Part shown: in pieces, positions 6,976-13,369 of the stretch
Layout: every line of letters starts with the position of its first letter
How positions within the stretch are numbered: position 1 is the stretch's first letter
IMG/VR virus record: IMGVR_UViG_3300030085_004316
Coordinates: 1-21,776 of that record
From: a virus
DNA: 21,776 nucleotides
Direction: 5' to 3' (one strand)
The notes under the pieces: generated by a model
Databases searched by the model: none
What the model saw: only the letters and a program-made list of their open reading frames with translations
Told to the model about the DNA's origin: nothing
Translations under genes and position numbers: made by a program

Positions 6976-7547
6976 GAAAGCAGCCTTGCCACTCCAACTC
7001 CCTTGAACGGAATGACTACACGGTCAGACCAAGCGTGGAGTGTGTCGATCATCATTGTATGCGCGGTATCGTTCGATTGAACACCGTGAGCCTTGCCTTT
7101 CATGACACAGGACGTCCACATGATGTCGACAATGTTGATGAGCTGCCTACGGATTGGCTCGGTCATCGCCATTGCTTCGTACGGACTGACGTTCAACCAA
7201 GCATACAGTTTATCGAGCTGCGACTCATCAAACGTGTGACCATCTTCCACAAGGTCCAATAGTGTGTTGCGTGTCTTTTCAATCAAGTCGAACCGACTCG
7301 GCATGTCCTCCCAATCGTGGGAAAAACCCCGGTTGATAAAGAAATCCACTCCAAACCCAATGACGGCGTAGTACGAACCGTTGTCGACGAACTTCTTCAC
7401 ACGATTCGCTTCTGCGTACAGCAAGAATTTTTCGCTACCTGGTAGTGCTCGAATGGTTTTCTTGCCGGACTTGGCGACGATTTGGTCTTTGTCCTCCTCG
7501 TTCAAATACCAGTCGGTAATCTTTGTGCCCTCTTCTGCTTCTGACAT
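6972..7547 (-). CDS. Unknown protein in the primase-helicase operon
   Basis: This 191-residue, soluble, mostly helical protein is not recognised. Features visible are an acidic N-terminus, a GSEKFLLYAEANRVKKF helix, YYAVIGFGVDFFINRGF, and a C-terminal VVIPFKGVGVARLLS. The start at 7547 lies five bases after the VapE stop, with GAGGA nine bases upstream. Its place directly behind the primase and helicase suggests a replication accessory role (loader, clamp or inhibitor of host replication), but no motif confirms this. Confidence 0.7.
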   Translation of the reverse strand: MSEAEEGTKITDWYLNEEDKDQIVAKSGKKTIRALPGSEKFLLYAEANRVKKFVDNGSYYAVIGFGVDFFINRGFSHDWEDMPSRFDLIEKTRNTLLDLVEDGHTFDESQLDKLYAWLNVSPYEAMAMTEPIRRQLINIVDIMWTSCVMKGKAHGVQSNDTAHTMMIDTLHAWSDRVVIPFKGVGVARLLS

Positions 7548-7552
7548 TGCTG

Positions 7553-8887
7553 CTAGTCCTCTGCTTTATTTTCAACCACTGCGGTCGGCTTTTCAATTGG
7601 TATGACGTTGTCGGGATTTATTTTTCTCCAGACGTATTTTCGCTCTCCGTATATTCGACGCCTTACCTTTTCGTAGTTGAGATCTCTCATGATGTCTGCG
7701 ACTCTCATCTCTGAAGCGCGAGTCATCTGGTACTTCTCAAGCTTGAGCGCCTCCGTCATGATGTCTGTAGTCGATGCACCGGATGTGCTTGTCACCAACC
7801 AGTTGTCGATGATTTCATGCCACGGGTCAATCTGCTTGAACTCAGAAGATTGGCTTTCCAGTTCCTTCTGACTTTCGTCTTGTAGGTACCACTTCTCTCC
7901 GTTGTTGTATGCAACCACTGCCTCCGCCCACAGCTGGGCGCGATTTGTTTCCGTCCATTCGGTGTCGATTGCTCCGATTTGAATCGGCCAGTAGCGTCTT
8001 GAACCAGTCTGATCTGTGATGAACTCAGCCTTGTTGGTCGTACCGCAGAACACGGTGTGTCGTTTCAGGCTCACTGGTTGGCGTGCATACGGCGCCCGGA
8101 ACGTGTCCTCTTGTGCAGACAAGAACGCCTTCGTACTTGAGTTACGAGCACGGTGAATCGAGTCCAGCTCGGCCACCTCGTAAATCCATGCTCGATGAAT
8201 CTGCATGTATGCATTGCTAGAACCGATGTCCATCGGCGTGTCACAGAAGTACTCTGGAGACGCTAGGATTCGGAATGTCGTGCTTTTACGAGCGCCTTGG
8301 GGTCCGACAAGGATGAGCACACAGTCGGCCTTACAGCCTGGTTCCATGGCTCTAGCGATGCATTGTACAAGCCATCTTCTGCCAATCTCTCTGGCAAGCT
8401 TCGTATCTTCCGTGCCGCAGCCACGAATCAACCATTCGTCCATGCGAGGCACACCGTCCCACACAATATCTTTGAGCCACGATACGAGTGGGTTTCGCCC
8501 ATTCTCCTCTGAAACAAAGTTGACTGCTTCGACTATCATGTCCGTACTGAAGTGGACTCCATACTGGTTGTACATCCACGTCTTGACCCGCGTATAGTCT
8601 GTGTCTTTCAGCGGTCGATCCACGTTGTAAATGGTGTTGCTGAACTCGTTCAACCAAATCTTTTTCTTCCAGCGTTTGTCGCGTTGAAGAATGATCAACA
8701 GGTTCGGCACCGTAGATTTAATTTTCTGTGTGCCGTCTTTGTTGGTCTGCATCTCAAGCATGCTCATGATGCGACCATCGGCTCCGGACTGGCCGTTCAC
8801 TTCATGATGCTTTTCTGCCATGGCCAACAGATCACTGAGTCGAGGTGACCCCTCTTTTCCGTCAATGACTGAATCAATATCAAGCAT
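7553..8887 (-). CDS. VapE-family P-loop helicase/ATPase
   Basis: A 444-residue protein of the virulence-associated protein E (VapE) family, the usual helicase partner of phage primases. The P-loop is GPQGARKST (residues about 195-203). WIYEVAELDSI provides the Walker B-like acidic pair, and HTVFCGTTNKAEFITDQTGSRRYWPI gives the sensor and arginine-finger region typical of the family. The region before the P-loop (VSWLKDIVWDGVPRMDEWL) is also family-typical. The C-terminus carries a winged-helix-like ATTDIMTEALKLEKYQMTRASEMRVADIMRDL segment. I prefer ATG 8887, with AGGTGG five bases upstream, over GTG 8896. It overlaps the primase end by eight bases. Confidence 0.9.
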   Translation of the reverse strand: MLDIDSVIDGKEGSPRLSDLLAMAEKHHEVNGQSGADGRIMSMLEMQTNKDGTQKIKSTVPNLLIILQRDKRWKKKIWLNEFSNTIYNVDRPLKDTDYTRVKTWMYNQYGVHFSTDMIVEAVNFVSEENGRNPLVSWLKDIVWDGVPRMDEWLIRGCGTEDTKLAREIGRRWLVQCIARAMEPGCKADCVLILVGPQGARKSTTFRILASPEYFCDTPMDIGSSNAYMQIHRAWIYEVAELDSIHRARNSSTKAFLSAQEDTFRAPYARQPVSLKRHTVFCGTTNKAEFITDQTGSRRYWPIQIGAIDTEWTETNRAQLWAEAVVAYNNGEKWYLQDESQKELESQSSEFKQIDPWHEIIDNWLVTSTSGASTTDIMTEALKLEKYQMTRASEMRVADIMRDLNYEKVRRRIYGERKYVWRKINPDNVIPIEKPTAVVENKAED

Positions 8888-9896
8888 CAGGACCACCTAC
8901 GAGCTCCTCAAGAGGAATCCTGTATGACACTCGATTGCCGAGCTGCACCTTGATTTTGTTGGCATATTCACGTCCCTGGTCATCAGGGTCCGTACCGATA
9001 TATATTTTCAGATTCTTTGGTATTTTGAGTTTCGATACCGAATCGAAGGCGCCGGACGCGCCGCCAAGGACGGCAAGTTTCAGGTTCAAATCCTCGACTT
9101 CAGCTGCACACTTCAAGAAGTCAGTCAGTCCCTCGACGAACAACACGCCATCCAGATCTACAGCAAGGCCTTTGAGCATCTTGACTGCAAATCGGTTTGG
9201 CATGAATAGTCCTTTCGCTTCGTAGCCCTTGGGCCACAACGTCTTTGGTGCTGATTCTGGGGTTCGAATCGCGCGTCCATGCAGACTAACAAAGTTGCCG
9301 AGCTCATCAAAAGCAGGAACGATGACCCGCCACAGTGAACTACGACCTGGCGGCCACCACGATGGCCATTGATACTTAGCTCTCTGCGGTGTGAATCGGA
9401 CGACGCCGGACTTGGCCAACGCCTTCAAATCAAGATTGCGGGTTTTAAGAAACTTGATGCATTCGTCATCCCGATCGAGTTGGTGCAACTGCATTGAACT
9501 CGTCCAGAGTGATTTCACCTCATCGAGTGGTGGTCGACTACCCCTGAGCTTTTGTGGCTCTGAACTCAAGTCAATACCAGAACTGATTTCTCCTTCGAAC
9601 CACTTACGAACCGCATCTTTGTTTGCACTGTCCAAGTCTTTAAACTTGGCGCCGCCAATATGAAAAGAGACCAAATCAATGCCAGATCCCTTGGCTTTAC
9701 ATCGATGACACTCCCAACCTTTGTTGTCGGTTCGAATGCCGATGGCACCGCGCTTGTCTTTAGAGCCTCTTTCCTTTGTTAGACAACTCGGGCAAGGTCC
9801 AAGGGAGTTGGCCTTCATCAAGGTCAAGCCAAGTCGTTGTGCTACTTCTGTTACTGCTACGCGCTCTGCTGCATGAATCCACACGGATCGCTCCAT
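8880..9896 (-). CDS. CHC2-Toprim DNA primase
   Basis: A 338-residue primase. The N-terminal zinc finger has CPSC (Cys35, Cys38) and CHRC (Cys63, Cys66), spaced with the usual basic linker and a following GSGIDLVSFH motif. The Toprim domain has VLFVEGLTD with Glu255, LGGASGA, and IGTDPDDQG around residues 301-308, the metal-binding triad. It would make RNA primers for phage replication, with the overlapping VapE helicase as partner. ATG 9896 is preceded by a TTG at 9899, and the frame is closed by TAA shortly upstream. No Shine-Dalgarno is present; instead there is a run of seven C just before the start. Confidence 0.9.
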   Translation of the reverse strand: MERSVWIHAAERVAVTEVAQRLGLTLMKANSLGPCPSCLTKERGSKDKRGAIGIRTDNKGWECHRCKAKGSGIDLVSFHIGGAKFKDLDSANKDAVRKWFEGEISSGIDLSSEPQKLRGSRPPLDEVKSLWTSSMQLHQLDRDDECIKFLKTRNLDLKALAKSGVVRFTPQRAKYQWPSWWPPGRSSLWRVIVPAFDELGNFVSLHGRAIRTPESAPKTLWPKGYEAKGLFMPNRFAVKMLKGLAVDLDGVLFVEGLTDFLKCAAEVEDLNLKLAVLGGASGAFDSVSKLKIPKNLKIYIGTDPDDQGREYANKIKVQLGNRVSYRIPLEELVGGPDA

Positions 9897-9926
9897 CAAT
9901 CGGGGGGGAAGGTTTTACCAAGAAGA

Positions 9927-10199
9927 TCAAACGCGCTCGATCTTCCATTTACATTTGCCGTCCGAAGTAATCAGCAGGTCCATGCTGACTCCAGCTCGCT
10001 CCTTCGCTAGGCTTGCATACCTGGCTAGAAGGTTTACCGAGATCGGATTGCGCCCCCCCTTAAGGGCGTGCCACAGATGTGTGTGCGAAACTCCCAACAC
10101 TCTGCCGACTTCACGGTACGAATCACCGAGCTCATCGAACAATGCTTTCAAGGCAGGGTTGGTATCGATTACGAATTTTTTCTGGTCTGCATCCGACAT
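9927..10199 (-). CDS. Helix-turn-helix repressor-like regulator
   Basis: A 90-residue protein with a clear XRE/lambda-type helix-turn-helix: GDSYREVGRVLGVSHTHLWHALKGGRNPISVNLLARYASL (residues about 25-65), where REVGRVLGVS and HTHLWHALKGGR are the two helices. The ATG at 10199 is chosen because AAAGGAGAT lies six bases upstream; the longer frame from 10256 would cross the promoter. It is the first gene of the primase/VapE operon and is expressed from a TTGACA promoter next to a perfect palindrome at 10257-10272. It is therefore the best candidate for the protein that binds the repeated CTACAT-N-T-R-G sites. Confidence 0.85.
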   Translation of the reverse strand: MSDADQKKFVIDTNPALKALFDELGDSYREVGRVLGVSHTHLWHALKGGRNPISVNLLARYASLAKERAGVSMDLLITSDGKCKWKIERV

Positions 10200-10221
10200 G
10201 TGATCTCCTTTTGGTGTAGCA

Positions 10222-10250
10222 ACAGTAGTGAACGGTCGTGGTTCTGTCAA
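10222..10250 (-). promoter_or_regulatory. Sigma70-like leftward promoter of the HTH-primase operon
   Basis: On the minus strand, TTGACA (10250-10245), a 17-base spacer and TACTGT (10227-10222). Initiation near 10215 gives a short leader containing CTACACCAAAAGGAG. The palindromic operator lies just upstream of the -35 box. Confidence 0.8.
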
Positions 10251-10256
10251 AGACAC

Positions 10257-10272
10257 TCACTACATTTAGTGA
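10257..10272. promoter_or_regulatory. Palindromic operator TCACTA-CATT-TAGTGA
   Basis: A perfect inverted repeat with 6-base arms and a 4-base centre. It lies between two divergent promoters, 6 bases from the leftward -35 box and 10 bases from the rightward one. A dimeric HTH protein bound here could switch between the two directions. Related sequences occur at 6118, 14837, 18722 and 18752. Confidence 0.7.
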
Positions 10273-10282
10273 TTGTCCTCGT

Positions 10283-10311
10283 TTGTTCAACGGACTAAGG
10301 TTTGGTAGAAT
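10283..10311 (+). promoter_or_regulatory. Sigma70-like rightward promoter of the beta-protein pair
   Basis: TTGTTC (10283-10288), a 17-base spacer and TAGAAT (10306-10311) are followed by a ribosome site GGGAG at 10326-10330 and the ATG at 10337. Initiation would be near 10318. Confidence 0.75.
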
Positions 10312-10336
10312 ACGATGTCTTCGCTGGGAGTATCTG

Positions 10337-10699
10337 ATGGCACTGACGGTAACTGGCTTTTCGAACACCTCTTTGAGCTACAAGATCGCCACCGAGTCCA
10401 ACGCGAGTGATTCGCTGAGCTCTGACATTTTTGGTGGCTCTGGAACGCTGTACGCTATTGATTTCGACAATCAGTCGTCTAACCCTGCCTTCCTCAAGAT
10501 TTATCTGCGTAGCGGAACAGTGACCGTCGGCACTACACAACCGGACCTGATGCTGCACCTTGAGGCGAACAAGGCGTCTACTCTTCAGCTTCCTGCAGGT
10601 CTTGCATTCACTCAGCTTTCTTTCTGGGTGACAGACGCAGCGGCAACTTCCGACACGGGCGATCCTGGCACCGTAGTCCTCACTTTCCTTTGCGCTTGA
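10337..10699 (+). CDS. Beta-rich protein, first of a paralogous pair
   Basis: A 120-residue protein with alternating hydrophobic and polar residues throughout, many Ser/Thr/Gly and no long helix, indicating a beta sandwich. The segment TLYAIDFDNQSSNPAFLKIYL, later LEANKASTLQLPAGLAF, and the end TVVLTFLCA match the next gene in order and spacing. No signal peptide or membrane span is present. Size and composition fit a virion decoration, spike or fibre subunit, or a small secreted-type antigen, but no family is recognised. The ATG at 10337 has GGGAG six bases upstream and follows a predicted promoter. It is transcribed against the surrounding replication genes. Confidence 0.78.
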   Translation: MALTVTGFSNTSLSYKIATESNASDSLSSDIFGGSGTLYAIDFDNQSSNPAFLKIYLRSGTVTVGTTQPDLMLHLEANKASTLQLPAGLAFTQLSFWVTDAAATSDTGDPGTVVLTFLCA

Positions 10700-10706
10700 G
10701 GTAAGC

Positions 10707-11075
10707 ATGGCTGTAACTACAACAACTGCATCCAACCCATTGGTCACCACAATCGTGGTGGATACTGATGCGGACCTCACCGTTGAAGCTGTTGCTTCTG
10801 GCAATAAAACTTTGTACGCAGTGGAAATCACCAACCCCAACACCGCTGACGCAGTGTATGTGCATGTGATTGAGAACACGTCTGGAACGACAGGAACTCA
10901 GCACGAGTTCCAGTTTTACTGCCCAGCAAACACATCTTGCTACTACTACTTCCCGACGGGTATTGAGACTGGCACAGGACTGATGGCGTATGCTTCTACT
11001 ACATCCGGTGGTGGTCAAAGCGCAACGGCTCCCGAAGAATCAGTCACCGTCACGTTCGGATTCACAGCTCGATAG
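10707..11075 (+). CDS. Beta-rich protein, second of a paralogous pair
   Basis: A 122-residue protein related to the preceding gene: TLYAVEITNPNTADAVYVHV corresponds to TLYAIDFDNQSSNPAFLKIY, and CPANTSCYYYFPTGIETGTGLMAY to EANKASTLQLPAGLAFTQLSF, each followed by a Gly/Ser-rich loop and a final VTVTF-type strand. It is Thr-rich at the N-terminus (TTTTASNPLVTTIVV). The start is seven bases after the previous stop, with GAGG overlapping that stop. Tandem duplication followed by divergence is inferred. The pair may form a hetero-oligomeric virion ornament. Its TAG directly abuts the TAG of the convergent gene, making the palindrome TAGCTA. Confidence 0.78.
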   Translation: MAVTTTTASNPLVTTIVVDTDADLTVEAVASGNKTLYAVEITNPNTADAVYVHVIENTSGTTGTQHEFQFYCPANTSCYYYFPTGIETGTGLMAYASTTSGGGQSATAPEESVTVTFGFTAR

Positions 11076-11339
11076 CTAGACCAGACAGTCAGCTGCGCCT
11101 TCTACAGCGTGCAGCTTCCTGTTCGTCCGGTTGGGTCCGTCTCCGTAGTACAGCAAGCCGCGCTGCCTGAGGTTCGACACCGCGTCGTACACGGCGTTGA
11201 ACACCCTCTTGCGTGTGCCAGTGCCATGGTAGAGATCATCAACGATACTGTTGACGGTCTCCTCACCTGGCTCTGAGAGGACGTAGGTGAGCACGGTGCC
11301 GCGCATCGAGCTCTTCTTCACGGTGGTAGTCATGAACAT
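11076..11339 (-). CDS. Small winged-helix-like protein
   Basis: An 87-residue protein. The order helix (SSMRGTVLTYVLSEPG), helix (EETVNSIVDDLYH), helix (RKRVFNAVYDAVSNLRQRGLLYYGDG) and a short strand resembles a winged helix DNA-binding domain: VFNAVYDAVSNLRQRGLLY is the recognition-helix-plus-wing pattern. DNA binding is inferred from this alone. The ATG at 11339 has AAGGGA five bases upstream; an in-frame ATG at 11333 would overlap the preceding stop as ATGA. It is the last gene of the helicase/SSB operon and may act as a late regulator of it or of the adjacent beta-protein pair. Confidence 0.68.
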   Translation of the reverse strand: MFMTTTVKKSSMRGTVLTYVLSEPGEETVNSIVDDLYHGTGTRKRVFNAVYDAVSNLRQRGLLYYGDGPNRTNRKLHAVEGAADCLV

Positions 11340-11803
11340 ATGGTTCCCTTTGATTTGATGTTGATGTCGTTAGTCAACGCCGCATACGTACTGAAGTACT
11401 CGGCTTCTGACATGTCTCCCCAGTCTACTATGCGAGGCTTGAGCAATGAGTCACAGCCATCTTCCGGTATGAACGGCGTCTCAATGTCGTTGAGGGCGCC
11501 ACACATCAGAGCTTTGTGCTCGTAACCCAACTCCATAATCAAGCGGACAAACTTGAGTAACGATAGGTCGAAGTCGTTTCTGTCGAACACGACCCTTTCG
11601 TCCAAAGTAATTGCGTCTTCAATGCCATCCCAATCTTTCAAGAAGTAGACTCGGACGTTCATAAAGTTCTGTCCAGACTCACTTCCCGGTTCCAGAACCA
11701 ACATGTTCTTGTTGCTTGCTTGAACCGCTTCCCAAAGGTTGGCAGTCAGCTTTTCGATGTTCAGTGTTCTGTAGTCAAGTTGTGTTTGTGTGGCGTCAGC
11801 CAT
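11330..11803 (-). CDS. Unknown acidic protein
   Basis: A 157-residue acidic, soluble protein without a recognised motif. It has mixed strands and helices (NMLVLEPGSESGQNFMNVRVYFLKDW, DERVVFDRNDFDLSLLKFVRLIMELGYEHKALM) and a Pro/Asp-rich loop near residue 115. The leader immediately upstream reads AAACAAGAGAAAACATC, giving AAGAGA as a ribosome site and resembling the leaders of other operon-first genes here. It follows the tRNA gene and overlaps the next gene's start. No function is proposed. Confidence 0.7.
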   Translation of the reverse strand: MADATQTQLDYRTLNIEKLTANLWEAVQASNKNMLVLEPGSESGQNFMNVRVYFLKDWDGIEDAITLDERVVFDRNDFDLSLLKFVRLIMELGYEHKALMCGALNDIETPFIPEDGCDSLLKPRIVDWGDMSEAEYFSTYAALTNDINIKSKGTICS

Positions 11804-11896
11804 GATGTTTTCTCTTGTTTGAGTTGTCGAAGCAGGGTCGCTTCACAATGGAGTACTCGGCCACGAGATTAGCTCCGACATGGCTTCTCAAAAAAA

Positions 11897-11969
11897 CTGG
11901 GGCGGATGGACTCGAACCACCAACTTCCTGGGTAACAACCAGGCGTTCTGCCGATTGAACTACACCCCA
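11897..11969 (-). tRNA. tRNA-Asn (GTT)
   Basis: A complete 73-base cloverleaf on the minus strand: acceptor TGGGGTG/CGCCCCA, D arm GTTC...GAAC, anticodon stem CCTGG/CCAGG around loop TTGTTAC (anticodon GTT), variable AAGTT, T arm GGTGG-TTCGAGT-CCATC, discriminator G. The CCA is not encoded. Seven T follow directly (11896-11890), suitable for termination. The first ten bases overlap the 3' end of the methyltransferase gene. Phage tRNAs usually offset codon-use differences with the host or replace tRNAs cut by defence systems; which applies here is not known. Confidence 0.93.
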
Positions 11970-12691
11970 TGATTTCTAGACCGATCCAGCGCCAGCCGGT
12001 CAACAGCTGAGCGATAACGATCTGCATCAATCTCAGCTCCGATGTATCTCCTGCCAGTACGCGCGCAAGCACGACCAACGCTGCAGAGGCCCGCGTAAAC
12101 GTCGAGCACGAGGTCACCGGGATTGGACCACACCTCAATCATGTTGGCTTGGTACGCAATCGGCTTCTCACTGTGTGCGAGTGCCTCTCCACTCTTCGAG
12201 TGTTTGCCCCGATGCTGTTCTGTGACGTGCGTCGAACGCAGCAGCTTGGTCGTACATGGCTTGGGTTTGCCCTTCCTGTAGATGAGGATGGGCTCAGCGT
12301 TGCCTCTCCAGTGAAATCCACTGCCTGGTGCTCCAGTCTTGGCCCATGCTCCGCCGGTCACGTAGGTCCACTGGATGTTCTCGGGGGTGGCCACCGCCAT
12401 CCACTCCGCCAGTAGGGGAAACGTGGCCCACACAACCATATAGGCATCGTCCGCAGCACAATCGTATGAGCTGCGGACGTGCCTAACGATGTCATCCATG
12501 GTCAAACATGGATAATGACTCGCTGCACTGCGAGTTTTGTCGCCACTGTTGCTGTATGTCCACGGTGGGTCAACGAAAACCATGCGAGCCCCGCTCACCT
12601 CACCAAAAAGTTTGTCGATCCCGCAGTTGCGAAGGTCGATACCCTCTGGTTGCTGAGGGGCAGGTACAGAAACGAGTGACAACTGCTCCAT
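11960..12691 (-). CDS. MT-A70-type N6-adenine DNA methyltransferase
   Basis: A 243-residue protein with the catalytic motif VFVDPPWTYSN (DPPW at residues 41-44) and, near the C-terminus, the AdoMet-binding VLDVYAGLCSVGRACARTGRRYIGAEID segment. This order, catalytic motif before the AdoMet loop, fits MT-A70-like phage adenine methyltransferases. It would put N6-methyladenine in DNA, probably to protect phage DNA from restriction. No restriction partner is adjacent. The ATG at 12691 overlaps the SSB stop by one base (TAATG). The stop TAG is part of the tRNA-Asn gene at positions 8-10 of the tRNA. The target sequence cannot be read from the protein. Confidence 0.9.
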   Translation of the reverse strand: MEQLSLVSVPAPQQPEGIDLRNCGIDKLFGEVSGARMVFVDPPWTYSNSGDKTRSAASHYPCLTMDDIVRHVRSSYDCAADDAYMVVWATFPLLAEWMAVATPENIQWTYVTGGAWAKTGAPGSGFHWRGNAEPILIYRKGKPKPCTTKLLRSTHVTEQHRGKHSKSGEALAHSEKPIAYQANMIEVWSNPGDLVLDVYAGLCSVGRACARTGRRYIGAEIDADRYRSAVDRLALDRSRNHGV

Positions 12692-13086
12692 TAGAACGGA
12701 ATCTCGTCATCGTTGTAGCTTGAGCCACCAGCTGGACGAGATGGAGCTCGCTCACCCATACCATTCTGTGGTTTGCTCATGAACTCTACGCGATTCGAGA
12801 TAATCTCGATGCTCTTGCGCTTGTTCCCTTCCTTGTCTTGGTAATCGCTGACACGAAGCCTACCTTCCACCAAAACCTTGGACCCCTTGTCCAAAAATCG
12901 CTCGCAGTTCTCGGCTTCCTTGCCAAACACAACCACTCGGTGCCACTGAGTCTCGTCAACGTACTCACCGTCGCGCTTTACACGATCATTCGTGGCCACA
13001 CTGAAGTTTCCAACCTTCATTCCGCCTTTTGTTTCACGAATCTCCGGCTTTTGCCCAAGATTCCCACTGATGATGACCTTATTCAC
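12691..13086 (-). CDS. ssb: Single-stranded DNA-binding protein
   Basis: A 131-residue OB-fold SSB. It starts (M)NKVIISGNLGQKPEIRETKGGMKVGNFSVATND, continues with ETQWHRVVVFGKEAENCERFLDKGSKVLVEGRLR, and ends in the acidic tip DDEIPF used to recruit partner proteins. It coats single-stranded DNA at replication and recombination intermediates. The start is GTG at 13086, preceded by GTAGGAGGTACA. Longer frames to 13149 lack conservation. Length, motif order and tail are all normal for bacterial-type SSB. Confidence 0.95.
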   Translation of the reverse strand: MNKVIISGNLGQKPEIRETKGGMKVGNFSVATNDRVKRDGEYVDETQWHRVVVFGKEAENCERFLDKGSKVLVEGRLRVSDYQDKEGNKRKSIEIISNRVEFMSKPQNGMGERAPSRPAGGSSYNDDEIPF

Positions 13087-13126
13087 TGTACCTCCTACGG
13101 TATTTGTTGGTCGTTTTGAAAACTGT

Positions 13127-13369
13127 TCATTGCTCTGGTGCATGACCATCGACTGCTTCTTGAATCATCGCGGATACGTCAGTCAGGATGAGCTCTGCCG
13201 TCATCATGACGTAGCCACAGTCCACGCACTTGCGGTTGCGCGCTACAAAATCACAGGTGTACCAGTCAACCACCTTGGCCACGCGGTTCACCTCGGAGCC
13301 TCGCCCTGGTTTGTTGATCGTGCGTGTAGAAACCACGCTGGTCTTGCCTCCGCACTTGCTACAAACCAT
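13127..13369 (-). CDS. NrdR-like zinc ribbon protein
   Basis: An 80-residue protein with two cysteine pairs, MVCSKCGG at the start and RKCVDCGYVMMTAE about 45 residues later. The region VVSTRTINKPG and the final RNRKCVDCGY-x-MMTAE resemble the N-terminal zinc ribbon of NrdR, the regulator of ribonucleotide reductase genes, but the ATP-cone domain is missing, so it is not a full NrdR. The start ATG 13369 has GAGGA nine bases upstream and overlaps the helicase end by 11 bases. DNA binding and regulation of nucleotide metabolism are possible but unproven; a replication accessory role is equally likely given its neighbours SSB and helicase. Confidence 0.75.
   Translation of the reverse strand: MVCSKCGGKTSVVSTRTINKPGRGSEVNRVAKVVDWYTCDFVARNRKCVDCGYVMMTAELILTDVSAMIQEAVDGHAPEQ

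Noticed and set aside
7553-8887. Possible loss of Walker A function (GARKS instead of G-x-GKS) in the VapE protein
   Set aside because: In this family, as I recall it, the residue before the Lys varies (GPQGxxKS), so this is within normal variation.
10295-10879. Minus-strand frame of 194 codons
   Set aside because: It is antisense to the two beta-rich genes, which have a promoter and good ribosome sites. It also covers the promoter region.
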